Assembly: GCA_002316385.1 (NCBI GenBank)
Contig: DCDL01000065.1
Coordinates: 57,450 to 97,103, forward strand
Reading direction: 5' to 3'
DNA: 39,654 nt
Source: Clostridium sp. UBA1056
GTDB lineage: Bacteria; Bacillota; Clostridia; Clostridiales; Clostridiaceae
Each line of letters begins with the position of its first letter. Positions within the stretch are counted from its first letter, which is position 1. Position numbers and translations under genes: made by a program. Positions 31,075 through 39,594 of this stretch are shown one piece after another. The notes beneath the pieces are model-generated. The model did not search any database. It was not told the DNA's origin and was given only the letters and a program-made list of their open reading frames with translations.

Positions 31075-32208
31075 ATGAAGAAACTAGTTAGTATAATATT
31101 ATCTTTGTTAATGATAATAGGGTTAACAGGATGCTCACAGGAAAAGGAAAAAAACTCAGAAGAAAGTACTCTTATAGAGGTGGAAGACATAAATGGTGAT
31201 AAAGTTACTTTAAATAAGCCAGCAGAAAAAATATTTTTAGGATTTTATATAGAAAATTATCTTGCTGTGTCTGGGGATTTCAAATTAGATAGAATTGTTG
31301 CTATGTCAAAAGGAGAAACAAAGGATTTAATGAATGCAATGTGGACTAAGTATGCAGAAATAATTCCTAATTTAGAAGGTTGTATTGATACAGGATCTAT
31401 TTACCTAGATAGTTTCAGTATGGAAAAATTAATTGAGACAAAACCAGATTTAGTAATTCTTGCACCTTATCAGGCTAAAAAGCTAGGGGATGGGATTAAT
31501 ACCATAAAAAACCTTGGAATTCCTGTGGCAGTAGTTGACTACAATTCTTTTACTCTAGATAAGCATGCAAAAAGTACAGAGATACTTGGCAAATTATTGG
31601 GAAAAGAAGAAAGAGCAAAGGAACTTGTTGAAAATTATAAAAGTCATGTAAAAGATGTTGAAGATAGAGTAAAAGATATATCAGAAGATGAGCTTAAATC
31701 TGTTTATTTTGAACTTGCAAGTCAAGGTCCAGATACCTATGGAAATTCTTATGGAAACTCTTTATGGGGAAATATACTTAAAACTGCAAGATGTAAAAAT
31801 ATTGCTGAAGGAAAAGTTGAAGAATATGGTCCACTTAACCCTGAATACGTTATATCTAGTAATCCTGATATTATAATGTTTTCAGGACAAACTAATTCTC
31901 AAGATAAGGGAAAACAAAGATTTGAGATGGGATTCAATGTTAATGAGGATAGAGCTGTAGAAACAATGAATATGTATTTAAAAAGACCAGGTTGGAATAA
32001 TCTAAATGCGGTAAAAAATAAAGAAGTATATGGTTTCGATCATAGTGGACTTAGAACTCTTTATGATTATGTATATCTCCAATATGCTGCAAAGTCTATA
32101 CATCCAGAAAAGTTTAAAGATGTAGATCCAATGAAAAATCTAAATGAATTTTATGAAAAATATTTACCAGTAAAACTAGCAGGTACTTTTATGATAAAGG
32201 GGGAATAG
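31075..32208 (+). CDS. Metallophore/cobalamin-type ABC transporter substrate-binding lipoprotein
   Basis: 377 residues. The lipoprotein signal ends in IGLTGCSQ. The rest is a class III (FecB/BtuF, PF01497-like) binding protein: VEDINGDKVTLNKPAEKI at the start, ETKPDLVILAP in the middle, NPEYVISSNPDIIMFSG and RPGWNNLNAVKNKEVYGF toward the end. It should capture a metal chelate or corrinoid outside the membrane and deliver it to the permease encoded 3 bases downstream. The riboswitch alone would suggest B12, but the CntL/CntM/EamA genes in the same operon favour a metallophore complex. A perfect ribosome site, AAGGAGGTGA, lies oddly far upstream at 31006-31015. The actual start is served by GAGGAGTG at 31060. 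Confidence 0.9.
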   Translation: MKKLVSIILSLLMIIGLTGCSQEKEKNSEESTLIEVEDINGDKVTLNKPAEKIFLGFYIENYLAVSGDFKLDRIVAMSKGETKDLMNAMWTKYAEIIPNLEGCIDTGSIYLDSFSMEKLIETKPDLVILAPYQAKKLGDGINTIKNLGIPVAVVDYNSFTLDKHAKSTEILGKLLGKEERAKELVENYKSHVKDVEDRVKDISEDELKSVYFELASQGPDTYGNSYGNSLWGNILKTARCKNIAEGKVEEYGPLNPEYVISSNPDIIMFSGQTNSQDKGKQRFEMGFNVNEDRAVETMNMYLKRPGWNNLNAVKNKEVYGFDHSGLRTLYDYVYLQYAAKSIHPEKFKDVDPMKNLNEFYEKYLPVKLAGTFMIKGE

Positions 32209-32211
32209 TCA

Positions 32212-33273
32212 ATGACCAATAAAATAAAAGTATTAGAGGGTTTTAACCACGGAGAAGATATATATAAGAATATAAATAAAAAAAGATTTATTTTATTTGC
32301 TACTACATTTATAGCATTACTTGGATTTTCTATTTTAGATTTAATTGTTGGACCATCTGGTATGTCTTTATCAGAAGTAATATGGACTTTACTACAAGGA
32401 TCTAACAATGAAAATATAAATTCAGCTGTTATGTGGTCTATAAGACTTCCAATGACATTAACATGTATATTTGTGGGAGCTTCATTGGGATTAGCAGGAT
32501 CCCATATGCAAACCATACTTAATAATCCATTAGCTAGTCCATATACTTTAGGTATTTCATCAGCAGCTGGCTTTGGAGCTTCTCTTGCTATTGTCACAGG
32601 AATTACTATTGGAAACATAGGATGGATTTCTATACCTTTAATGGCATTTGCTTTTTCATTTGTATCTAGTTTATGTATCTATTTTATAGGTAAAAGTAAG
32701 GGTATGAAGTCTATAACAATGGTGTTAACAGGTATTGTTATTCACTTTCTATTTCAGGCACTACAATCTTTAGTTCAGTATATGGCTGCACCAGAAGTAT
32801 CACAGCAAATTGTATTTTGGATGTTTGGAAGTTTATTAAAATCTACCTGGGTTGGTGTATTTATTACTGCAAGTATTTTTCTTTTATGTTTATTACTAAC
32901 TTCAACTATAGTATGGAAAATAACAGCCCTATCTGCTGGAGAAGAAAGAGCAAGAAGTCTTGGAATAAATGTAGACAAGTTAAAGTTAAGTGTGTTTTTA
33001 ATATCAACCTTGTTGACTACAGGTGCAGTTTCCTTTATAGGTCCTATTGGATTTATAGGATTAATTTCTCCACATTTTGCAAGGTTATCTGTTGGAGAAG
33101 ATCAAAGATATTTATCTCCTGTTTCAGCTATATTTGGAGCATTAATCATGATTGTAGCTTCTATAATATCTAAAGTAATAAAACCAGGTGCATTGATACC
33201 TATAGGCATTGTTACATCTATTGTTGGAGTACCTTTTTTACTGTTTTTATTACTATCTAAGGGGGCAGAGTAA
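32212..33273 (+). CDS. FecCD/BtuC-type ABC importer permease
   Basis: 353 residues with about ten membrane helices. Family signatures are plain: SIRLPMTLTCIFVGASLGLAGSHMQTILNNPLASPYTLGISSAAGFGASLA near the first third, AGEERARSLGINVDKLK (the coupling region facing the ATPase), and GPIGFIGLISPHFARL then GALIPIGIVTSIVGVPFL at the end. It forms the membrane channel as a homodimer for chelated iron, cobalt or B12-type substrates. The start is 3 bases after the lipoprotein stop, and its stop overlaps the ATPase start as TAATG. An extra ~35 residue polar N-terminus precedes the first helix. Confidence 0.95.
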   Translation: MTNKIKVLEGFNHGEDIYKNINKKRFILFATTFIALLGFSILDLIVGPSGMSLSEVIWTLLQGSNNENINSAVMWSIRLPMTLTCIFVGASLGLAGSHMQTILNNPLASPYTLGISSAAGFGASLAIVTGITIGNIGWISIPLMAFAFSFVSSLCIYFIGKSKGMKSITMVLTGIVIHFLFQALQSLVQYMAAPEVSQQIVFWMFGSLLKSTWVGVFITASIFLLCLLLTSTIVWKITALSAGEERARSLGINVDKLKLSVFLISTLLTTGAVSFIGPIGFIGLISPHFARLSVGEDQRYLSPVSAIFGALIMIVASIISKVIKPGALIPIGIVTSIVGVPFLLFLLLSKGAE

Positions 33274-34031
33274 TGAATTTTATTACAGCAGAGAAAGTTT
33301 CGGTTAAGTATAAAAATAAAGAGGTATTAAGAGATATTACTTCTACTTTTAACCAAGGTGAAATAACTTCAATTATTGGTCCTAATGGCACAGGAAAGAC
33401 AACCTTTATAAAAGCCATATCTAATATGGTTAGTTATGGAGGTCACATATATATGAATGGAAATAATAAGGATAAAATATCCATGGAAAAAGTGGGCTAT
33501 GTACCGCAGATGAGTAATAGTAGTTCCAGTTTAACTGTATTTGAAATGGTATTGCTTGGACACATGAAGGATTTAAGGTGGAAAATTTCTAAGGATAAAC
33601 TAGAAGAAACAAATAAAATATTGAAAAAAATAAATTTAAGTCATCTAAGTTATAATAAATTTTCTAGTTTAAGTGGAGGAGAAAAACAATTAGTGATTAT
33701 GGCTCAAACTTTAGTTTCAAAGCCAAATATACTACTATTAGATGAACCAACTAGCGCATTAGATATAAGACATCAGCTACAAGTTTTAGATTTAGCAAGA
33801 GAGTATACTACAGAAAATAATGCTATTACTATAGTTGTAATTCATGATTTAGCTTTGTCAACTAGATACAGTGACAAAATAGTATTATTTAACAAAGGAT
33901 ATGTGATGAAGGAAGGAAAACCAGAGGAAGTATTACAACCATCATTGTTAAAAGAGGTTTATAAGGTAGATGTAGAAGTTTGCTGCACGAAGAAAGGTTA
34001 TTTTACAGTTACCCCTATTACCTGTAGTTAG
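33273..34031 (+). CDS. FepC/BtuD-type ABC importer ATPase
   Basis: 252 residues with intact nucleotide-binding motifs: Walker A GPNGTGKTT, Q-loop VPQMSNSS, signature LSGGEKQLV, Walker B ILLLDEPTSALD and switch His in VVIHDL. It powers the permease encoded just upstream, with which it shares one base (TAATG). A gap of 35 bases and a fresh ribosome site (GAGGTGAGAG) separate it from the nicotianamine-synthase-like gene. There is no other ATPase for this importer in the window, so importer and biosynthesis genes belong to one unit. Confidence 0.95.
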   Translation: MNFITAEKVSVKYKNKEVLRDITSTFNQGEITSIIGPNGTGKTTFIKAISNMVSYGGHIYMNGNNKDKISMEKVGYVPQMSNSSSSLTVFEMVLLGHMKDLRWKISKDKLEETNKILKKINLSHLSYNKFSSLSGGEKQLVIMAQTLVSKPNILLLDEPTSALDIRHQLQVLDLAREYTTENNAITIVVIHDLALSTRYSDKIVLFNKGYVMKEGKPEEVLQPSLLKEVYKVDVEVCCTKKGYFTVTPITCS

Positions 34032-34066
34032 ATAATAGTAAAAATAAAATTTTGAGGTGAGAGAGC

Positions 34067-34846
34067 ATGAATAAACATAAATTCTTATTAAATTTAAAGT
34101 TGTTAAACATAGATATCAAAGAAATTATGAGCTTATGCAAAGAGCATAATGAATGTTTTTCAGTCTTGAAAGATAAACTTGATTACGTATGTGATTTTAT
34201 ACTAGATAGTTCAAACAATTTGAAATGGAAGAAATATTTATTAGAAGAAACTTATGATTCTCTAGTTAGAGAACTTAGAAACTCTACTTCAAATGCCCTA
34301 GGGTGGGTTGAAAAATTTCAAGCTCATAGTATATTAAACGATAGTGTGGATTCATTCAAGTATTCTGATGAATTAAATCTTGCTGTGCAAAATGAAATAC
34401 TGGAGTTTGAAATAGATAACAAATCAAGGATTTTATTTATAGGCTCTGGAGCTATGCCTATAACAGCGTTTACTATAAAAAATGAAGTTGATTGTGAAGT
34501 AACTTGTTTAGATATTGATGAAGAAGCCCTTGATTTGTCTCAAAAATTATCAAATAAGTATGGAATCAAAAATATATTCTTTTCATCACAAGATGTAAGT
34601 AAATTTGATTTAAATAGCTTTACTCATATTATTATAGCTTCTTTAGTAGAAGAAAAATTAGATATTGCAAAATTTTTATTAGAAAATATTAATGGAGATA
34701 CAAAGGTTATTTTAAGGTATGGAAATGAGTTAAAAAGTATATTTAATTATCCTTTAGATACAAAGATATTGAAACATTGTCAAAAAACAATAATAAAAGA
34801 CAATAAATATATTTATGACAGTATAGTTTTGGAGAAATCTATATGA
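34067..34846 (+). CDS. cntL: Nicotianamine-synthase-like enzyme (CntL type)
   Basis: 259 residues. The N-terminal half is helical. The C-terminal half is a SAM-binding Rossmann domain with RILFIGSGAMPITAFTI (NAS proteins have FIGSGPLPLT) and CEVTCLDIDEEALDLSQKL, whose DID holds the ribose-binding acid. CntL-type enzymes transfer the aminobutyrate part of S-adenosylmethionine onto an amino acid (His in staphylopine and pseudopaline) to make the metallophore precursor. The ATGA overlap with the dehydrogenase gene is as expected for sequential steps. No histidine racemase (CntK) gene is nearby, so L-His or another amino acid is the likely acceptor. The acceptor is inferred. Confidence 0.85.
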   Translation: MNKHKFLLNLKLLNIDIKEIMSLCKEHNECFSVLKDKLDYVCDFILDSSNNLKWKKYLLEETYDSLVRELRNSTSNALGWVEKFQAHSILNDSVDSFKYSDELNLAVQNEILEFEIDNKSRILFIGSGAMPITAFTIKNEVDCEVTCLDIDEEALDLSQKLSNKYGIKNIFFSSQDVSKFDLNSFTHIIIASLVEEKLDIAKFLLENINGDTKVILRYGNELKSIFNYPLDTKILKHCQKTIIKDNKYIYDSIVLEKSI

Positions 34847-36162
34847 TGATTAAAGATATATATAGTAATTTGGGAAACATATTAATAGTAGGTTCAGGGC
34901 CTGTAGCAATAAATATAGCAATAAATTTATCTAAAGGATTTTTAGGTGAAATAGGTATGGTTGCTATAGAAAGTGATAAAACTATATCTTTTTTACAACA
35001 ATTAAAAAATAATGATTTCACAATAATGGGAAATGCATCTAAAAGAGAATTATTTAAAGTAGAAGGAAGCCATAAATTAGAAAAATTATATATAGGACAT
35101 ACTAATATAGATGATATTTGGGAGACTATGGTATTATGTGTTCCATGTGATTGCTATGTGGACATACTAAAAAAAATAGATTTACTAAGACTTACTAGAG
35201 TAAAAACGATTATTTTAGTATCTCCAGAGTTTGGATCCAGTATAGTAGTTTCTGATTACTTAAATAGAGAGATAAGGAAATTAGAGATAATTTCTTTGTC
35301 TAATTATTTCGGTGCAACTAAGTATTCATCATCAAAATCATTAATAGAAGTAACAACAAAAGCTTTGAAAAAAAAGATATATATAGGTTCATCATTAGAA
35401 TATAGCTATAAAGTGCAAATTCTAAGAAGTTTTCTAAAAGGTATTGGAGTTATTTCAGAAATATTAAATGATCCATTAGAAGTTGAAAGCAGAAACATAA
35501 CTATCTTTGTACATCCAGCTTTTTTAATTAATGATGTTAGCTTAAATCAAGTATTTGATTATGATAAAACAAATAAATATGTATACAAGCTATATCCAGA
35601 AGGGCCTATAACAATGAATACTATATCTATTATGCGTTCTTTATGGAAAGAAATATGCGAAGTGTACATTAAACTTAGGATTAAACCTATAAATCTACTT
35701 AAGTTTTTAAATGATGATAATTATCCAGTTTTAGAAGAATCTATATCAAGAGAAAATATAGATAAATATATGGAGTATGATAGCATAAAACAAGAATATT
35801 TACTTTATGTTAGATATTCATCAATATTAATTGATCCATTTTCCATACCAGATAAAAATGGAAGATATTTTGAGTTTTCAAGAATTCCTTATCCTAAAAT
35901 TTATAAGGATAATAGGGGAAAATGGAATATACCAAGAATGCCTTTCGAAGATTATAAAAAGATCAAACTTTTACATGCTATAGGAAAAAAATTAAATATA
36001 AACATGGAAAATGCAGAATATTTAATAGACTTATTTAATACTTACTTAAATAAATTTATTGAAGATAAGGGTGAGAATAATATAAATAGTAGTATATTTG
36101 AAGATCATAGCATAAACAATGCAAAAATTATAATTAAGGAGCGATTAAATGAGAGTAGATAA
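34843..36162 (+). CDS. cntM: Opine metallophore dehydrogenase (CntM/staphylopine dehydrogenase-like)
   Basis: 439 residues. The NAD(P)-binding start NILIVGSGPVAINIAINLS is followed by the family's long central region with VLCVPCDCYVDIL, FVHPAFLINDVSLNQVF and YKLYPEGPITMNTI, and a C-terminal region with YSSILIDPFSIPDKNGRYFEFSRIPYP. That matches the DUF2338/staphylopine dehydrogenase group. It would reductively join the CntL product to a 2-oxo acid such as pyruvate or 2-oxoglutarate, using NAD(P)H, to give the finished chelator. It overlaps the upstream synthase gene by four bases and the downstream exporter by 14. Which oxo acid is used cannot be read from sequence by eye. Confidence 0.85.
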   Translation: MMIKDIYSNLGNILIVGSGPVAINIAINLSKGFLGEIGMVAIESDKTISFLQQLKNNDFTIMGNASKRELFKVEGSHKLEKLYIGHTNIDDIWETMVLCVPCDCYVDILKKIDLLRLTRVKTIILVSPEFGSSIVVSDYLNREIRKLEIISLSNYFGATKYSSSKSLIEVTTKALKKKIYIGSSLEYSYKVQILRSFLKGIGVISEILNDPLEVESRNITIFVHPAFLINDVSLNQVFDYDKTNKYVYKLYPEGPITMNTISIMRSLWKEICEVYIKLRIKPINLLKFLNDDNYPVLEESISRENIDKYMEYDSIKQEYLLYVRYSSILIDPFSIPDKNGRYFEFSRIPYPKIYKDNRGKWNIPRMPFEDYKKIKLLHAIGKKLNINMENAEYLIDLFNTYLNKFIEDKGENNINSSIFEDHSINNAKIIIKERLNESR

Positions 36163-37000
36163 AGGTGTAATGTTGGCAATACTATCTTCTTTTACGTTTA
36201 GTATAATGAATGTTTTAGTAAAGTCAGTTAGTAATAGAATACCCTCTAATGAAATAGCTTTTTTTAGAGGAATAATTGGTGTGATTTTAATATTGATATT
36301 GATGAAGGGAGCTAATGTAAAGTTTTCTAAAGAAGGAAAGCCACTTTTATTAATGAGAGGGGTTTTAGGAGGACTTTATATGGTAACATACTTCTTTGCA
36401 ATTTCTACAATGAAGTTAGGAGATGCTTCTATATTAGCACATTTATCAGGTGTTTTTGTAATGATATTTTCCGCAATGTTTCTGAAGGAAAGACTACCAA
36501 AGAATGCTTGGATATTTATTATAATTATTTTATTTGGGGCAAGCCTTATAATAAATCCATTTAGATATTCTACTTATTCTTTTTATGCGATATTTGGATT
36601 GTTAAGTGCAATCCTATCAGCAAGTGCTTCTATAACTATTAGAAAATTAGCAAAATCTAAAAAACATCATTCCTATGAAATTGTATTTTATTTTTTAGCC
36701 GCATCTACAATAGTAGCTGCTATATTAATGAGAAATAATTTTGTAGTACCAACAGTTAGAGAATTTGTTTTATTGTTTATTTTAGGAGTTGTTTCCTTAT
36801 TAGCACAAATATTTTTAACAGGTGCATTTGGAAATACTAATGCTGTAATTGTAGAGGTAGTAAGGTATATTGGAATATTATTTAATGCAACTTGGGGATT
36901 GATATTATTTGGAGAATCTTTGTCCGTATATTCTATATTAGGAGGAATTCTTATAATTGGAGCATCTATTGCTTTATCTAGAAAAAAATCTTTAGATTAG
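36149..37000 (+). CDS. EamA/DMT-family exporter, probable metallophore efflux pump
   Basis: 283 residues with ten membrane helices in two EamA repeats. The first begins MLAILSSFTFSIMNVLVKSV and contains NEIAFFRGIIGVI and LAHLSGVFVMIFSAMFLKERL. The second contains YAIFGLLSAILSASASI and ILFGESLSVYSILGGILIIGA. Its place at the end of the synthase/dehydrogenase operon, overlapping the dehydrogenase by 14 bases behind AAGGAG, suggests export of the finished chelator. An EamA protein (CntI) does that for pseudopaline in Pseudomonas. Substrate is inferred from context. Confidence 0.85.
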   Translation: MRVDKGVMLAILSSFTFSIMNVLVKSVSNRIPSNEIAFFRGIIGVILILILMKGANVKFSKEGKPLLLMRGVLGGLYMVTYFFAISTMKLGDASILAHLSGVFVMIFSAMFLKERLPKNAWIFIIIILFGASLIINPFRYSTYSFYAIFGLLSAILSASASITIRKLAKSKKHHSYEIVFYFLAASTIVAAILMRNNFVVPTVREFVLLFILGVVSLLAQIFLTGAFGNTNAVIVEVVRYIGILFNATWGLILFGESLSVYSILGGILIIGASIALSRKKSLD

Positions 37001-37248
37001 GAAAAATTAAATGTAATAAAAATACTTTTAATAACTTTAAGTGGGATTTAAATACTAAAGATGTAAAATATAAACTTTATAATAAAATTGTAGAAAATAA
37101 AGGAAAGTACAATAAAGTAGAGTTAAATTTGAGTAATCAAAGATTAAGATTTTTACTTATATGGAGATTGATAGTATTATAAATCATGGTTACTGGTAAA
37201 ATTAATATATGTTTGCAAGCATTAAACAGGTTTAAGGAGTTGTACTTT

Positions 37249-37755
37249 GTGGAAATAAACAGTGTTATCCTAAGTCCAGAAGTATATATATCTGATGCAG
37301 AAAAGATAGCTGATTGGCTTAGTGATGAAGAAATTGTAAGTTATTTAAATGAAGATAATAACGCTAGAGAGAACTTAATTAATGTTATAAATAGAGTGAA
37401 TATGCCAATTTTAACTCACTTATTTAATAACAACTGTAGATTCTTTACTATAAAAAATTTGTATGGAACCATAGGATTCTTAAGATTAGTTCCTAAAGGC
37501 GAAACAGTTGAAATTGTTCTTGCAGTGGGTGAAAAAGATTTGTGGGGAATAGGAATAGGACATAATGCAGTTATAGAAGCATTAAAAACTGCATTTTTTG
37601 AAATGAGAACAGAAAAAGTAGTGGCAAAGATTAAACAGAATAATGAAAGGTCTCAAAATCTCTTTAAGGGAATAGGGTTTAAAGAAGTTAAAAAACTTGA
37701 AAGAGAAATAGAATATCATATTACAAAGGAAGTATTCTGGAAAAGAGCAGCATAG
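37249..37755 (+). CDS. GNAT-family N-acetyltransferase
   Basis: 168 residues from the GTG. The GNAT fold is indicated by the strand TIGFLRLVPKGETVEIVLAVG, the acetyl-CoA-binding GIGIGHNAVIEALKTAFFE (the R/Q-x-x-G-x-G/A variant) and the C-terminal VVAKIKQNNERSQNLFKGIGFKEVKK. The start is set by AAGGAG at 37234-37239, ten bases before the GTG. An ATG at 37186 has no site. The gap 37001-37248 behind the exporter has no gene that I can support. Whether the enzyme belongs to the metallophore operon is unclear. It could modify an amine, peptide or protein N-terminus. Confidence 0.82.
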   Translation: MEINSVILSPEVYISDAEKIADWLSDEEIVSYLNEDNNARENLINVINRVNMPILTHLFNNNCRFFTIKNLYGTIGFLRLVPKGETVEIVLAVGEKDLWGIGIGHNAVIEALKTAFFEMRTEKVVAKIKQNNERSQNLFKGIGFKEVKKLEREIEYHITKEVFWKRAA

Positions 37756-37825
37756 GGTTATTGTTACTTTATAAGTGCTATAGATTTTTAGAGGTTATAT
37801 TTTCATTACACTATATATTTAAAGA

Positions 37826-37862
37826 AGGAGTATTATTGTGGAAGCATGATAATACTCTTTTA
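37826..37862 (+). terminator. Intrinsic terminator after the acetyltransferase gene
   Basis: GAGTATTAT (37828-37836) pairs with ATAATACTC (37849-37857), followed by TTTT. This closes the transcription unit that includes the GNAT gene and perhaps the metallophore operon. Confidence 0.75.
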
Positions 37863-37995
37863 GCATATTAATAAAACTTTCTATATAATTATTATTTTTG
37901 ATAAGTAATTTTCTTTACTTCTAGATGTTAGTTCGATAGCTACTATAGTATGTGCTTTCTATCTCTTAACTACAATATTAAATTCGAAACGGAAA

Positions 37996-38049
37996 TTGAC
38001 AAATATTTCAGATTATTATAAAATATTATTAGTTCGAGTTGCGAATTAA
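37996..38049 (+). promoter_or_regulatory. Promoter and MarR-like operator of the MATE gene
   Basis: TTGACA (37996-38001), a 17-base spacer and TAAAAT (38019-38024). Directly after it, TTAGTTCG (38029-38036) and CGAATTAA (38042-38049) form an inverted repeat with a 5-base gap and one mismatch, at the expected start point. A further TTAGTTCGATAG copy of the half-site occurs near 37926. Site size and place fit a MarR-type repressor, but no such gene adjoins. Confidence 0.6.
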
Positions 38050-38123
38050 TCTTAAAATGATAAGAATAAAAGATTCATTATAGGAAGTTTTAAAAGTGAA
38101 GAAGAAATTATAAAGGAATTAAG

Positions 38124-38155
38124 TTTAGAGCTAATCATTTATGATTAGCTCTAAA
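38124..38155. repeat. Perfect 15-bp inverted repeat in the MATE leader
   Basis: TTTAGAGCTAATCAT (38124-38138) and ATGATTAGCTCTAAA (38141-38155) are exact complements with a 2-base loop. No T-run follows. It sits 50 bases before the start codon in the 5' leader and could act on translation, mRNA stability or as an operator. The rest of 37863-38205 holds no gene. Confidence 0.7.
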
Positions 38156-38205
38156 TTAAGGAGAGAAGAGATTTATATTATTAAATTGATTTAGGAGGTA
38201 GATAA

Positions 38206-39594
38206 ATGACGAAATTTTCGCAACTTTTTGCTCCCAGAGACATGACTGAGGGTACCCCTTGGAAACGAATTATTGAATTTTCATTACCGATGCTTATTGG
38301 TAATATTGCTCAGCAGTTTTATAACACCGCGGATTCTATTATTGTAGGTAAATATGTAGGGGATAATGCACTAGCTGCTGTTGGTAGCGCATCACCAATA
38401 TTAAATCTTCTGCTTGTACTTTTTGTTGGAATATCAACAGGAGCAGGTATCATGGTTGCTCAATATTTTGGAGCTAAGGACAGAGAAAAGCTTTCACGTA
38501 CTATTGGAGTGTGCATAACTCTTACTGCTATATCATCAGTGATAATTATGATTATAGGTCCTCTAGTTACTCGTCCATTGCTATCTTTTCTTAATACACC
38601 AGAATCTATAATAGATTGGTGTGCAGATTATCTTGTTATTTATTATATAGGTATTTCAGGTTTTGCGTACTATAATATCTTAGCAGGAGTACTTCGTGGC
38701 CTTGGTGACTCTATATCTTCACTTGTATTTTTACTTATTGCTACAATTTTAAATGTAATACTTGATCTTTGGTTTGTTGCAGGTCTTGGTATGGGTGTTC
38801 CAGGTGTTGCTCTAGCAACTATCATCGCACAAGGAATATCAGCGGTGCTTTGTATTATTAAATTAGCAAAAATGAAGAATACATTTGATTTTAACCTTAA
38901 AATGCTTAAGCCAGAAAAAGTATATTCTATGAAGCTTATAAAGCTTGGATTACCATCTGGATTTACCCAGGCGATATTTTCCCTTGCAATGATAGTTGTA
39001 CAATCTTTAACTAATAGCTTTGGAGAGATGGTTATTGCATGTAATGTAATTGTTATGCGTGTAGATGGATTTGCAATGATGCCTAATTTTACCTTTGGAA
39101 ATGCCATGACAACTTATTCAGGTCAAAATATAGGAGCTAAAAAAATGGACAGAGTTGATAAGGGGACTAGGGATGGTGTTAAGATTGCTGTTGGAGTTTC
39201 TACTGTTATAACAATTTTAATTTTAGTTTTTGGTAGATACCTTATGGGAATTTTCACTGATACAGCTGAACTAGTTGATTTAAGTATGCATATGATGCGT
39301 ATTCTTGCAGTAGGCTATATTGCCATGGCGGTAACACAAAGTTTATCAGGAGTAATGAGAGGTGCTGGAGATACTATGACACCAATGTGGATTTCTCTAA
39401 TTACTACAGTAGTTCTACGTGTTCCAGTTGCTTATGGTATTGCTTATTTAACACGTAGTGCAGCTTATCCTACAGGTAGGCCAGAATCTACTTTTATATC
39501 ATTACTTGTTTCTTGGACTCTTGGAGCAATTATAACTACAATTTTCTTTAAGAGAGGTAAGTGGAGAAATAAGGGATTTGCAGGTAATGATTAG
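38206..39594 (+). CDS. MATE-family multidrug efflux transporter
   Basis: 462 residues with twelve predicted membrane helices in two six-helix bundles. Family hallmarks include TPWKRIIEFSLPMLIGNIAQQFYNTADSIIVGKYVG at the N-terminus, STGAGIMVAQYFGAKD, GVLRGLGDS in bundle one and the matching VMRGAGDTMTPMW in bundle two, and YSGQNIGAKKMDRVDKG. It should export cationic drugs or metabolites in exchange for Na+ or H+. AGGAGG is 7 bases before the ATG. The gene looks complete and monocistronic up to the window end; 39595-39654 shows nothing further. It may be controlled by a MarR-type site in its leader. Confidence 0.95.
   Translation: MTKFSQLFAPRDMTEGTPWKRIIEFSLPMLIGNIAQQFYNTADSIIVGKYVGDNALAAVGSASPILNLLLVLFVGISTGAGIMVAQYFGAKDREKLSRTIGVCITLTAISSVIIMIIGPLVTRPLLSFLNTPESIIDWCADYLVIYYIGISGFAYYNILAGVLRGLGDSISSLVFLLIATILNVILDLWFVAGLGMGVPGVALATIIAQGISAVLCIIKLAKMKNTFDFNLKMLKPEKVYSMKLIKLGLPSGFTQAIFSLAMIVVQSLTNSFGEMVIACNVIVMRVDGFAMMPNFTFGNAMTTYSGQNIGAKKMDRVDKGTRDGVKIAVGVSTVITILILVFGRYLMGIFTDTAELVDLSMHMMRILAVGYIAMAVTQSLSGVMRGAGDTMTPMWISLITTVVLRVPVAYGIAYLTRSAAYPTGRPESTFISLLVSWTLGAIITTIFFKRGKWRNKGFAGND

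Noticed and set aside
31075..34031. Simple BtuFCD cobalamin importer
   Set aside because: The riboswitch fits, but the same operon continues without a break into CntL, CntM and EamA genes. A metallophore importer explains more. Cobalamin uptake is not excluded.
37001..37248. Possible gene between the exporter and the acetyltransferase
   Set aside because: All frames are interrupted, and the ATG at 37186 lacks a ribosome site. Only AT-rich spacer is seen.
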